From Mycoplasma bradburyae (GTDB lineage Bacteria > Bacillota_I > Bacilli_A > Mycoplasmatales > Mycoplasmoidaceae): DNA of 64,000 nt. The DNA is taken from positions 310,001-374,000 of the forward strand of contig NZ_CP101415.1 of the NCBI RefSeq assembly GCF_024339025.1. Direction: 5' to 3'. The notes under the pieces were generated by a model that did not search any database, was not told the origin of the DNA, and was given only the letters and a program-made list of their open reading frames with translations. The position numbers and the translations under genes are program-made. Below are positions 47,288 through 60,020 of this stretch, in pieces (the stretch's first letter is position 1; the number at the start of each line of letters is the position of its first letter).

Positions 47288-49981
47288 ATGAGTAAAAATT
47301 ATAAAGATACATTATTAATGCCTTCAACTAATTTTGAGATGAAGGCTAATCTTTCAACTAAAGAAAGTAAGATTCAACAACAATGATTAGATGATAATAT
47401 TTATCAATTAAGATTAGAAAAAAATAAGAATAATAAAGAGTTAATCTTACACGATGGCCCCCCATATGCTAACGGGAATATTCACGTTGGTCACACGATG
47501 AATAAAATCATTAAAGACATCATTGTTCGTAGATGATTAATGCAAGGGTATTATAGTCCATATATCCCTGGGTGAGATACTCATGGGTTACCAATCGAAC
47601 ATGCTGTTCAATTGAAACTTGGGCAAGAACAATTCTTTAAATTATCAGTATTAGAACGCATGGAAGTATGTCGTGATTTTGCTATTAACCAGATTAAAAA
47701 CCAAAAAGAACAATTCAAAACTCTTGGTTTAATTACTGATTTTAAAGCTTGTTATTACACTTATGATAAGCAATATGAGATAGACCAATTAAAAGTCTTT
47801 GCTAAGATGATTAACGAAGGTTTAGTGTATCAAGATTACAAACCGATTTATTGATCTTGATCATCTAAATCAGTTTTATCTGATGCTGAAGTAGAATATA
47901 AAGAAGTTAAAAGTCCAAGTATTTATGTTAAGTTTAGAACTTTAGATAATGATTTAATTGGTAAAGATGTTAATTTAATTATTTGAACAACTACTCCTTG
48001 AACTTTACCATCAAATTTAGCTATCTCAGTTCACCCAGAATTTGAATATACACTATTCGAATCTGACCAACAAAAATACTTAGTTGGTTCAAATTTATAC
48101 GATAAATTAGTAGAAAAATTTCAATTCAATTCGCCGAAAGTAATTAAGAAAATTAAAGGATATTTACTTGATCGCATTGAATATGCACACTGTCTATATC
48201 CAGACAAAAAAGGTCTTGTTGTTTTAGGAGAACATGTTAGTGATTCTGATGGTACAGGGTTAGTGCATACTGCTCCTGGATTTGGGTTAGACGACTTTTT
48301 AGTATGTAAGCGCTATAAGATTGATGCTTACGTTCCGATTAATGATGAAGGTTGTTTTGATAACACTGTATATGATCAATCTTTAGTTGGTGTTTTCTAT
48401 GACGATGCTAATAAGATTATTGCTAAGCAACTTGAAGAGAAGAATGCATTATTAGGATTAGATTTCATTAAACACCAAGCAGCACATGACTGAAGAAGTA
48501 AAAAACCAGTTATATACCGTGCTACTAAGCAATGATTCATTAATATTAAGTCAATTAAAGAACAATTGATAAATAATATTAAAAGTGTTAAATATCCAAA
48601 CGAACGTTATGAAAAAAGAATGTTAAGTATGATTGCTGAGCGTTCTGACTGATGTATTTCTCGTCAAAGAACATGAGGTTTACCGATTCCGATTATCTTT
48701 GATGAAAATAAGGAACCAATTCTTGATAAAGAGATTATTGATAACACAATCAGAATTATGGAAACTGAAGGTGTTCAAGCATGATACCAACATGATGCTA
48801 AGTATTTCTTAACTAATAAATACGATCCAAGAAAAACTTATTACAAAGAAACTGATATCTTAGATGTTTGATTTGACTCAGGCACTTCATTTAATATATT
48901 AAAACACAATGGTATTAAAAATAAAGCTGCTATCTACTTTGAAGGAAACGACCAATACCGTGGTTGATTCAACTCAAGTATGATATGTGCTACAGTGATG
49001 AACAAAACAGCTCCTTATGAAGAATTAATTTCTCATGGATTTACTCTTGATGAAAAAGGATTCAAGATGTCAAAATCACAAGGAAATGTTATTGATCCAT
49101 TGACAATTATCAAAGATAAAGGTGCTGATATCTTAAGATTGTGAGCTGCTTCAATTGATTATTCAAATGACCACAGAATTGGTAACAAGATAATTGAACA
49201 AAATAGCGAAATTTACCGTAAAATTCGCAACAGTTTATTCAGATTTATTCTCGGTAATTTAAACGATTTCGACTTTAAAGATTTAAAAACTTACAAACTT
49301 AGTTTAGCTGATTTATTAACAATTAATCAAGTGAATAAATCTTTTAGAAAAATTGATCAAGCTTATTTAAATTATGATTATTTAGAAATTACTAAAGAAA
49401 TCAATAAGATGATCGTTGATCTGTCATCTTGATACTTCGAATTGATTAAAGATAGTTTATATTGTAATAAAAAAGATGATAGTTCAAGAAGAGCTATTCA
49501 AGCTACTTTAAATTACATCTTTATTAATGCTTTATACCGAATTGCACCAATTTTAGTTCATACTTGTGAAGAAGCTTACAGTTTCTATACCGCTCCTAAT
49601 AAAGAAAAATCAATTTATTTAATTAATCCTCCAAGTTTATTTGAAATTAAAACTGATATAGATCTAGAACAATTAGATAATGAATTTAATAATATTAAAG
49701 ATGCTGTTTATGCTGAAATTGAAAAATTAAGAAAAGACAAGATATTATCTAAATCTAATGAAGCTGTTGTTTATTTATCTAGCCAATATTTAGAAACAAA
49801 TAAACAACTAGTTAAATCATTAAAACAATGATTGAATGTTGCTGATGTTTTATTTACAAAAAATCAAGAAATCACCGTTAAAAAGACCGATTTCTTAAAA
49901 TGTTTAAGATGTTGAAACTACTTTAAAGAATTAAGTAATAAAAACAACGAAATTTGTGATCGTTGCAGTGAATTAGTTTAG
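47288..49981 (+). CDS. ileS: Isoleucyl-tRNA synthetase
   Basis: 897 residues with numerous UGA Trp codons. HIGH motif in [24 protein letters not shown] in [15 protein letters not shown], editing-domain block [15 protein letters not shown]. The C-terminus has a zinc-binding set CLRCW and CDRC. No T-box visible in the 76-base space upstream. The flavodoxin ATG directly follows the stop. Confidence 0.98.
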
Positions 49982-50485
49982 ATGAAAAAGATTGCTATAG
50001 TATATGGAACAAATCTTGGTACAACTGAGTTGATTGCCAAGAAAATCAATAATCAAATTAAATATCCAACAACATTATTAGATGTAACAAAAACCAATGT
50101 TGATGAAATTAATCAATATGATGTAATTATTTTTGGTACATCAACTTGAGGGACTGGCGATATCTTAGATGTTTGATTAGATTTCGAATTTAAACGTCTT
50201 GATGTAACTAATAAAATATTTTTACTATTCGGGTGTGGGGATAGTCAAACTTATCCTTACACTTTCTGTGATGGTGTCGGAAAGTTATTTGATATTCTTA
50301 ACCGTAAAAAAGCTAAAATAATCGGAATGATTGATAAAAAAGAGTATGAATATAACTTTGAAGAGTCAAAAGCTTATTATAAAAATAAGGTTGTTGGCTT
50401 ACTAATTGACCAAGATTCTCAGCCTGATAAAACTGATTGAAGAATTACTAACTGAACTAGCTTAATTAATGAAAAATTAAGTTAG
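49982..50485 (+). CDS. fld: Flavodoxin
   Basis: 167 residues. FMN phosphate loop YGTNLGTTE near the N-terminus, FGTSTWGTGD around the isoalloxazine, and FLLFGCGDSQTYPYTFCDG are typical of long-chain flavodoxins. Small electron carrier in the cytosol. It abuts ileS with no gap, so it depends on that transcript. It is a plausible electron donor for IspG; the reductase feeding it is not in this window. Confidence 0.93.
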
Positions 50486-50523
50486 ATACTATAAAATTTC
50501 ATAATTTTTATTAATTTTTCTTT

Positions 50524-50532
50524 TGTTATAAT
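50524..50532 (+). promoter_or_regulatory. Candidate promoter of the cytadherence cluster
   Basis: Extended -10 TTGTTATAAT with TATAAT at 50527-50532. It implies a ~95-base leader before the ATG at 50636. No convincing -35. Confidence 0.5.
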
Positions 50533-50635
50533 ATGTATGATAATGGACCTAATACTGAATTTTCATTATTTCAGAAGGTTTTTCATATATCTACAAAATT
50601 AATATTGCTTTCAAAATTGCAATTGGCATACAATA

Positions 50636-53600
50636 ATGGATAACAATCAAAACAATTACAACCAACCTGGCCAAGGAAACGACCAATACCAACAACAATC
50701 ATCATTAGTATCATATGGATATGATGCTAATGGTAATCCTGTAAGCGATCCTTCATTAGCTGTTTATGATGCTAATGGGATGCTTATTAACCAGAATCAA
50801 CCAGATCAAAATCAGCAATACGACCAATATGGAAATCCTGTTGGTATGTTATCAGGTAACACTTATTCTCAAGAAAATGACCCTTATTATCAACAATACA
50901 ATCAATCAGGTCAAAATCAACAACAATACGATCAATACGGAAATCCTGTAGGTATGTTGCCTGGTAATCAATCGCAAGATCCTAACCAGCAACAATATGA
51001 TCAATACGGTAACCCAGTTGGTATGTTACCTGGTTCAGGTCAAGGGCAAGACCAAATGCAACAATATGATCAATACGGTAACCCAGTTGGTATGTTACCT
51101 GGCTCGAATCAAGGGCAAGATCAACAATTTGATCAATATGGTAACCCGATAGGTATGTTACCAAGTTCTAACCAAGGTCAAGAACAACAATTTGATCAAT
51201 ACGGCAATCCTATAGGTATGCTACCTTCATCAAACCAAAACCAACAATACGATCAATACGGAAATCCTGTAGGCATGTTGCCTGGTAATCAATCGCAAGA
51301 TCCTAACCAGCAACAATATGATCAATACGGTAACCCAGTTGGTATGTTACCTGGTTCAGGTCAAGGGCAAGACCAAATGCAACAATATGATCAATACGGT
51401 AACCCAGTTGGTATGTTACCTGGCTCGAATCAAGGGCAAGATCAACAATTTGATCAATATGGTAACCCTGTTGCTATGTTACCTGTTGGTCACTCTGCAC
51501 AGTCACAAGATCAAAATCAACAATTTGATGAATATGGTAACTCAGTTGGTATGTTACCAAATGGTTCGACACAATCACAAAACTCTAACCAACAACAATT
51601 CGATCAATATGGCAACCCTGTTGGTATGTTGCCTAGCGGTAATCAAGGACAAAATCAAATGCAACAATATGACCAATACGGTAATCTAATTGAAGCTTTA
51701 CCGTCTTCACAAGACCAATCTCAATATCAACAATACGATCAATATGGTAATCCAGTAGGCATGTTACCAAGTGGTGATCAAGGTTATGATCAAAACCAAA
51801 TGCAATACGATCAATACGGAAACCCTATGGTTCAATACGATGAATATGGCAATCCAATTGGTATGTTGCCTAATAATCAAGGTTATGATGGTTATGGGCA
51901 AGAACAATATGATCAAAACCAACAAATGGAATATGATCAATATGGTAATCCAGTTCAACAAGAACAGTGAGATGAATATAATCAACAAAACAATGCTTTA
52001 GTTGCTCAAGATTGAGAACAAGAACAACAACAAGAAGAAGTTCAACCAGTTGAAGAACAACCTGAAAATAATGTTATTGCTGCACAAGAAGATGACTTAA
52101 GAAACTTCTTAAAGAACAACACTGGTACTGAATTAATTTCTTACTATGACGAAGAAGAGGAAGAAAAACCTCGTAAGAAAAAACCTCGATCTGCTAACCA
52201 AACAAGAGGTTTATTACCTGAATTAGCAACAGTTAATCAACCTGACCAAACTCCAGTTACACCTGAACTTAATTCAAAACCGATTTACGACGACTCTGAT
52301 GAAGAATTATCAACTGATGAATTAGATGATGACGACCTATTAGAAGGGACAATTCAAGGTGCTCAAGAATCTGATGATCAAATAAATGAAGAACAAGATG
52401 ATCTAGAGGATGAAGAAGAAGGTGTTATCAATTTACCGATTGAAGATATCGAATCTGCTTTATTACCTAAATTTGAAGAAATTCAAAGAGCAAGCTTACA
52501 AGAAATTCAAAAAGTTAAATTAGAAAGTGCAGAGAATTTAAAAGTGTTACAACAAGTAAATGATGAACTAAAAACTAGTAACAGCGAGTTAAAAAATACT
52601 AACGATGAATTACGTAATTCTAACGAAGAATTAAGAAATTCTAACGAAGAATTAAGAGTTTCTAACCAAGAATTAAAGAATTCAAATTCAAGAATTGAAA
52701 ACCAATTACAAGTATTGCTAGAAAACATTAACGATATTAAGAATAAATCAAGTGAAACTAAAGATGAAAGTGAAGACAGACAATTCAAACTAGAAGAACG
52801 CTTAGAACAATTAGCTAATAAACTTGATCAAACTAGAGAAATTATTGATGAATCTAAAGAAATTTCTAGAGAAACTTACCAACAATCTAGTAATGAATTA
52901 ATTCAAAGCTTTGAAAAGAGAATTGAATTATTAACTGAAAAATTGAACCAAACTCAAGCTGCGTTTAATTTAAGTCAAGAAGCAAAAGAAAAACAAGACA
53001 AAGACTTTGCTAGCAAATTAGATAGAATTATCGAAGAATCTAAGGAAGCAAAAGAAAAACAAAGCAAAGAATTTACAACTAAGATTGAAGAAATTATCGA
53101 ACAATCTAAAGAAGCGAAAGAAAAACAAAGCAAAGAATTTACAACTAAGATTGAAGAAATTATTGAGCAATCTAAACAAGCAAAAGAAAAACAAGATAAA
53201 GATTTTGCTACAAAATTAGAACAAATTATCGCTCAATCAAAAGAAGCTAATGCTAACTTAGAAAACCGCTTAAAAGAATCTTCTTCTAATATTGAAGGTA
53301 AGTTAGAAAATAAATTTGAAGCTTTTGCTGATAAATTAACTGAAATTACTTCTAAGAAAATCAGTGAAAAGATGGTTGAACAAGAAACTGCTAAGAAGAA
53401 TGAAATGAATACATTACAATCTTCTTTACAAAAAGCGTTATCTGATGTTGTAAGTAAAGTAGAGAACTACGCAAGTCAATCACAATTACAATCTCAACAC
53501 TTAAACCAAACTTTATCTTATCACCAACAACAAATTAACAACTCTTTAAGACAATCTGCTCAAATGGCACAAATGGCACAAATGGCGCAAATTAATCAAA

Positions 53601-54196
53601 TGAGTCAAATGTTGCCTCAACAAATGATGGCAATGGGAATGAATAACCCTTACGGTGGTTTTGGTCATAACCATCCAATGATGCCTCCTGTTCATCAATA
53701 TCAACAATTACCTCCACCTCCTCCAGCGCCAGCGCCAGCACCAGCACCGATTATTCAAAACCCATTACAATTACCAGGTGAAAACCCAACATTATTTGAA
53801 AAATTAATGCTGGCTAATATGTTTAAACAAACTATTAATCCACCTCAACCGCAACAATTACCTCAATTACCTCCACAACAACCGCAACAATTACCTCCTC
53901 AAATTTTAGCTTTACCTCCTACAGTAGTTCAACAACCACCTAACTACTTAGTACCTCAAGCTCCACAAATTATTCACTCACCAGCTCCAAGACAAAATGA
54001 TTTTTATAACAATCGTATTAACGAACGTTTAATGATTGATGATGCTTACAACGCTGGTTATGATGAAGCTATGTATGAAATGGAAAACCATTACTACCCA
54101 CAAGCTGCTTATGAATATCCAGAATACGAAGAAATTCAACCATCATTCAGAAGACGCGGGGGAAGAGCTAAATTCGATCCTTACGGTAACAGATAA
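50636..54196 (+). CDS. P65-like cytadherence accessory protein with FDQYGNPVGMLP repeats
   Basis: 1186 residues through UGA codons at 51968-51970 and 52007-52009. Residues ~55-445 hold about fifteen copies of a Gln/Tyr/Gly/Pro unit with core YDQYGNPVGMLP. Then comes an acidic stretch (~455-620), a coiled coil (~622-968) with NSNEEL-type and 22-residue repeats, and a Gln/Met/Pro-rich zone with PPPPP and PAPAPAP (~970-1120). The end carries AYNAGYDEAMYEMENHYY and RRRGGRAKFDPYGNR. It lies immediately before hmw2, where M. pneumoniae has P65, which also has Pro-rich acidic N-terminal repeats and a coiled coil. Likely a terminal-organelle protein. The P65 link is positional and compositional. Confidence 0.8.
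50921..51468 (+). repeat. Duplicated 227-bp block inside the repeat region
   Basis: Copies at 50921-51147 and 51242-51468, offset 321 bases (107 codons). By eye they differ at one base only (T at 50953, C at 51274), far more alike than the other repeat units, so the duplication is recent or maintained by conversion. Confidence 0.85.
52973..53236 (+). repeat. Four tandem 66-bp coiled-coil repeats
   Basis: Units start at 52973, 53039, 53105 and 53171, each encoding 22 residues of the form S.EAKEKQ.K.F..K...II. Units 2 and 3 encode the same residues (SKEAKEKQSKEFTTKIEEII) and are nearly identical in DNA. Length change by slippage would keep frame. Confidence 0.85.
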
Positions 54197-54228
54197 AACT
54201 AAAATAACAAAATCGATATAAATCGACA

Positions 54229-57200
54229 ATGAGAAAAAACCCTAATTCTGAATTCGAAACTGGTCAGTTTGATGATCAATCCGATAACGTCTTTCAGGAT
54301 GTCTATGACACTGGATTTGACGATGGATATATCAAAGCAAACCAAGAAAATTTATTAGCAAACCAGTATAGACTTAAAAGTAAATTTAGTTATCATAGTT
54401 CTGATAACAATACTTTTAATACACAAGCAGAATTAGAAGAATTAAAAAAACAAAGTGCTCAAGTAAATGATGATATCGATTATTATCAAAAAGTACAGTC
54501 TGAAATAGCTGATGAAAAAAAACGCTTATTACAAGCTATTGATGATTTAGAAGCTAACGAAGATCAATTTCATCCAGAAGAATTTGAAGATGAAAGAAAC
54601 TATTTATTAAACGAATTAGATCGTTTAGATAATGAACTGTGATATATTGAGCAGTATAAAAATGATTCTATTGATTTTGTTAATAAATTAAATGATCGTC
54701 TAAAAAAAGAAGAAGCTAATATCGATTCTTATAATAAAGAATCAGATAAAAATATTCGAACTAATTACATCAAAATTGATGAATTAAAAGATAAGTTAGC
54801 TACTGAAACTGATGAATACAAAAATTTATTAAATTCTTCAACAAGTGAAATTAATGATATCGATCGTCAAATTTCGGAATTACAAAATTTAATTGACGAA
54901 AAAATTTCACAATTGAATAAAGATTCTTACGGTATTAAAGCCTTAGATGATTTCGCTAGAGAACATTTAAAAAAACAGATCAATGATCTAATTTCTCAGC
55001 GTAACACTTTAGAAAAGGCTAAAAAGATGCATCTTTATAACCTTAATTTAAAGAAAGAATCGATTAAGCGTTATAAAGAACAATTACAAAAATATCTAAA
55101 TTCTTTAAAACAAATGCGCAATGAGCATAATAACAAACTAAAAGGTTATGCTCATAATTTAGATAACTTAAAAAGAGAAGTAGAAAAAGCAAAACGCAGT
55201 TTTGACGATCAAAAAAGCAAAATTTTACAAGCTAAAGCTAATGCTGATCGTTATTTTGAACTACGCAAAACTGATCTACAAAACGCATATAGAAAAGCTA
55301 AAAAAGCTGTTCTTGAAGCGAACAAAGCTCAAGCTAGAAATATTCAGCAAAAAGACTATTTAGTTTTAAAAAACAATAAAGCTGAGCGTTTATTAAATAA
55401 ATTAAGAGACGATAAAGATCGTCTAAAGATTGCTAACCTGTCATTTGAGTCAATGCGTAGGCAATCTATTGCTATATTAAATAATCTGCAAAGTGAATTA
55501 AATCAAAAATATAGCATTTTAGAAGAAAAAAAACATAAACAAGACGCTTTAGTTAATGAAAAAATTAGCGAGCTTGAAACATATCGCTCTGAACTTAACG
55601 AAGATAAATTAAAGTTCGAAAGAGAAAAAGAAAATCAAGAACGTAGATATAAAAGCTATGAAGCTTCTTTAAATAAGAAACGTCAAGAAATTGATGAACT
55701 TTTCTTAGAAGCTAATAATAAACTAAACCAAGCGTCGCTGAAAGAAGATAACCTTCACAATCAAAAACGTGAAATCTTATCTAAATTAAGAAATCTTGAA
55801 CAATTAAAAATCGAGATTGATCAAAGAAAACGTGATTTAGATCAAAAAGAAATTCTTGATCAACAAATGATTCGTAAGATTCAACTTGATGTTGAATCTG
55901 AACGTTCTGATTTGCAAAGAATGCTTTTGATTGAACGTAAAAAAAATGACGAACGTGAACAAGAGTTAATTCAATACGAACGCGAAATTAAACGTCAGCA
56001 AACTGACTTTGAAAACAACGTTAGTTACGAACAAAAAAAACTATCTGAGCGAGAAAAAGAATTAAAAGAAGGTTATGAGCGACTTGAACAAAAACAAAAT
56101 GAAGTTCAAGAAAAAATTGATGAGCTTAACGATGAAATAGCTAAAGCTCAAAAAAGTAAGCAGTCATCATTACTACTTGAACAAAAGCTTAAAAACGAAC
56201 TTGAAAATTTAAACACAAGTAAAAGTAATCTAGAACTACAAAAAGAAGAATTAAATCAAAAATCACGTAAGATGATTGAAGATTTTAAAGCTTTTGAACA
56301 GGATTTAAAACGTCAAAAAGAAGATCTTTCAATCTATGAAAAAAATCTACAAAAGAAAGAAGCTTCTTTAGTCAATTACCAAAATGATGTAACGATTCAA
56401 AAAAATGAAGCATTTCACAAGTCTCAAGTAATGCATCAAGAACTTGAACTTAAGAAAGCTCATCTTGAAAATGAATTGAGAAAGCTTAGTAATGAAAGAA
56501 AACAATTAGATCTAGATAAAGAAGAAAACTATAAGCTTAAAAAATCAATTGATGATGAAATTAGAGAATTAGCTAAAAAAAGAAGTGATTTAGAAATCTA
56601 TCAAAACAATATCGAGAATTTTAAAGCTAATTCAATTGCTAAAATTAATGATATCGAATCTGATTTAGTTAGAAAACGAACTGAATTAGAACAACTTAAA
56701 AAAGATCAAGAAAATCATTACAACGAACTTAATACACGTTTAAGTAATGAATTAGATGATTTAGAACAACAAAAGAAAAAATTTGCTCATCAAAAACAAC
56801 AAAAATTTGAGGAGTTCATTGAAGCTAAAAATAAGTTAGACGTTAAAGAAAACGAATTACTTATATATGCTCAAAAAGTTAATGATCGCTACAGCCAATT
56901 AAAAACAATTGAAAAAAATAATAATGCTAAAAGCGATGAAATTAAGTTAAAACTTGAAGAATTTAAACGTGCTGAAATTGAATTTATTAAGCAAGACGAA
57001 GCAATCAAACAAGAACGTGTTAAATTTGATAATCAAGTTAAATTACTAGAAGCTGAATATAATCAACGTAATGTAGTTTTACAACTTCAAGAAGAAGAGA
57101 TAAAAAGAAGAAAACTAGAACAAGATCAACAAGAACTTCAAATTAAAAAAGATATTAAACGTCTTGAAGAAGAAAGAAATAACTTTGACGAAGAAAAACG

Positions 57201-60012
57201 TAATAAATACAATAAGATTTCTAAGCTTCATTTAGAAATTCAAAAACAACGCAATCAGATTGAAAACGAACAACGCGAAATCGATAAACAAAAAGATGAA
57301 TTAGTTGCAATTGCTCGCGAAGGTAAGTTAAAAAAACAAGAAATTGATGACAAGTTGTTAATTCTTGAAAAAAAGGAAAAACAATTTAAAGAAGAAGATG
57401 AGTTGTTAGCTAAAAAACGTATCGATTTAATCCAAAGAATCGGCGTTTTAAAATCTGAAATTAATCAAAAAAATGAAATCTTATCTTTACGTTCAGCAGA
57501 ATTAAATGAAAAAACTAGACAACAACAACAAAAAGAAGCTGATTTACAACGTAAGATAGATTCTTTAGAATCTGAAAAAGAACAATTTTCGTTTGATCGT
57601 AAAGCGGAATTTGAAAAAATAAAAAAAGAAAAAGAACAACTATCTGCTAAGGAAAAAGAAGTAAACAATGCGATGAGCAAAATCAATTTAGCTTTTGCTA
57701 AATTAGATTTAATTCGCAAGAATAATAAAGCTGATAAATCTAAAATCAATGATCAATTAGCTTTATTGAATGAAAAGAAAGAAAAAATTGACCGCGAAAG
57801 CGAATACTTAGACAGTAAAAAAACTGAGTTTATTACTCGTTTAAGAAAAATTGAAAATGATCTTGAAGTTGAAAAACAAAAAGTTCTATTAGATCGTTCT
57901 AATGTTGATCGAATCATGGCAGATCAACAAGCTTTGTCACGTGATCTTGAGAATAAATACCGAACTCTTGAAACTGAAAAACGTAATTTTTCTCAACAAA
58001 AAGAAAACGACTTAAAAGAAATTGATGAGTTTTACCAACAAGTTCAACAAAAAGAACGTAATCTAAGCTTCAAAATAGAAGACTTAAAACAATTACGTTA
58101 CATTTTAGAAAAAGAAAGTTTCAACGTTAATTCTAATAAGAAAGAATTAAAAATTAAAATTGAACAATATCAAAAATTAGCTAAATCAATCAAGAATGAA
58201 CAAAACAAATTAGCTCACGAAAAAACAAGTTTTTTTAATAAAGTTGAACAACTAAAAGATCAATTAAATCAAAAAAATAATAAAATTGAAATTCTTCGTT
58301 CGAAAATTATTCGAAATTATAAAGAACAAGAAAGAGAAAAACGCATCTTAGAAGAACAAAAGTTTAAGAATGCTGAGCTACGCAAATCTTTATTAAAAAA
58401 ACAACAAGAATTACATAAAGAACGCGATCTACTAAATTTAGCAAAAAATCAACAATTCCAAGAAATCAAATTTAAAAACGAAGAAGTTGAAAATAAACTA
58501 AAACAGATCGTAAAAGAAAAACACAAAGTTAGTAATATTAAGCAAGAAGTTGATTTTAAGACACAACAACTATCTAACTTACAACAACTTGTTAGTAAAC
58601 AAAAAGCTGATCTTCAAAAAGAGTTAGAGAAAAACGCAGAAAATTCTCAACGCTTACAAGAAACAGAAAGATTACTAGAAGAGAAAAAACAAAAACTTCG
58701 TTCTGAATATAATAAGGCAAGAAAAATCTTAACATCTGCAAAAGCTACTGATAATGCTTTAAAGAAAAAACAAGAAGATATCCAGAACCAATTTAAAAAA
58801 TTAGTTCAACTAAATAAAAAAATCCTAGATGCTAGAAATAATCTTTTAAAACAAAGAAGATTAATTCAAGAAGAAATTAAGAAAAACAATATGGCAAACT
58901 TCCAAAATCCCTACCCTAATTTTTTAAATCCAAATCAACAAATCGTACCAAATCAAGGAGTATTACCAATGCAATCTCCTCAATTTGTTGGTTTAGCATA
59001 CCCACCTCAACCTACATTTGATATCAATAATCCTTTGATGCAAATGCAACAAATGATTAACAATCAGCAGATGTTCATTATTCAAAAAGAACACCAATGA
59101 GCTTTACAAGAAGCGAACAAGAAAAACACTAAATTAACTAAACAATTAAAACAATTAAAACAACACAAAAAAGCTTTTGCAGAAAACGCAACTCAACATT
59201 TAACTTACCACAATCAACTAAACGCTGATAACTCTTATAAGATTAATTCATTACACAACTTATTAAACCAAGTTGCTGTTAACACTGAAAAACGCATTAA
59301 GAAAATTGAAAGCGATTTAGAACAAAAGCGCATTGATCAAAGTCAAATAACTTCTAGAGAATTAGAAGAAATTTCTGCTAATTCAAAATTAGTAGAAGAA
59401 ATCAAAAATATTCTTAATGAAACAAAACAACAAACAAGCGATTCACAAAATCTTAATACAAACGAATTTAGAAGTTTATTTAACGAAATTAAATCTGATT
59501 TTAAAAACCAAGTAGATTTATTGAGAAACGAAAAAGAAGAATTCAATTCAAGAATAAACCAATTATCTCAAGTAATAGAAAAAAGTCCTATTGAAGTTAA
59601 GAAAACATTAGAATACCAAGATCAAAAATATCAAAAAATGTTCGATAACTTAAAAAATTCTTACGAACAGAACATTAGTTTGCTAAGAAACGAAAATCAG
59701 GAATTGCAAAAACGTTTATCTGGTTTATATGAAGAGATTTCTGAAATAAAAACAAATACAGAAAAAATTAAAGCAACTCCTCAAAAAACTGAAGTTAAAC
59801 CATTCCAAGATGATTTAAACTCTATATACAATGAAAACCTTAGAATGTATCAAGAAAGAAGTAAAATTTTTGATCACAATCTAAACTCGAATTTAAGAAT
59901 TGATTTAAATCACAAAAAGGATGTTTCTAATAGTAAAAAAGAACGCATCAATCAATTAGCAAATGAAATTAAAACAATTAAAGAACTAATTGAAAAAAAG
60001 AAAGCTAAGTAG
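54229..60012 (+). CDS. hmw2: Cytadherence protein HMW2 homologue
   Basis: 1927 residues, one frame through UGA at 54640-54642 and 59098-59100. Nearly the whole length is Lys/Glu/Gln/Leu heptads, a giant coiled-coil rod, as in M. pneumoniae HMW2 (about 1800 residues), which is needed for the electron-dense core of the attachment organelle. The N-terminal ~60 residues are not coiled and carry VYDTGFDDGYIKAN. The rod breaks at residues ~1555-1625 with Pro/Met/Asn-rich sequence (NPYPNFLNPNQQ, LMQMQQMINNQQM). The position between a P65-like gene and another coiled-coil gene matches the M. pneumoniae locus. Confidence 0.88.
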
Positions 60013-60020
60013 CATTAAAA

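Noticed and set aside
50921..51790. CRISPR array
   Set aside because: Regular repeats with short variable pieces look CRISPR-like at first glance, but the units are in frame, code for one protein, vary in sequence, and no cas genes are near.
50766..52001. Open frames overlapping the DQYGNP repeat region in other frames and strands
   Set aside because: They are by-products of a 36-48 base repeat unit read out of frame. Their products are repetitive, have no starts with leaders, and the main frame is continuous with the rest of the gene.
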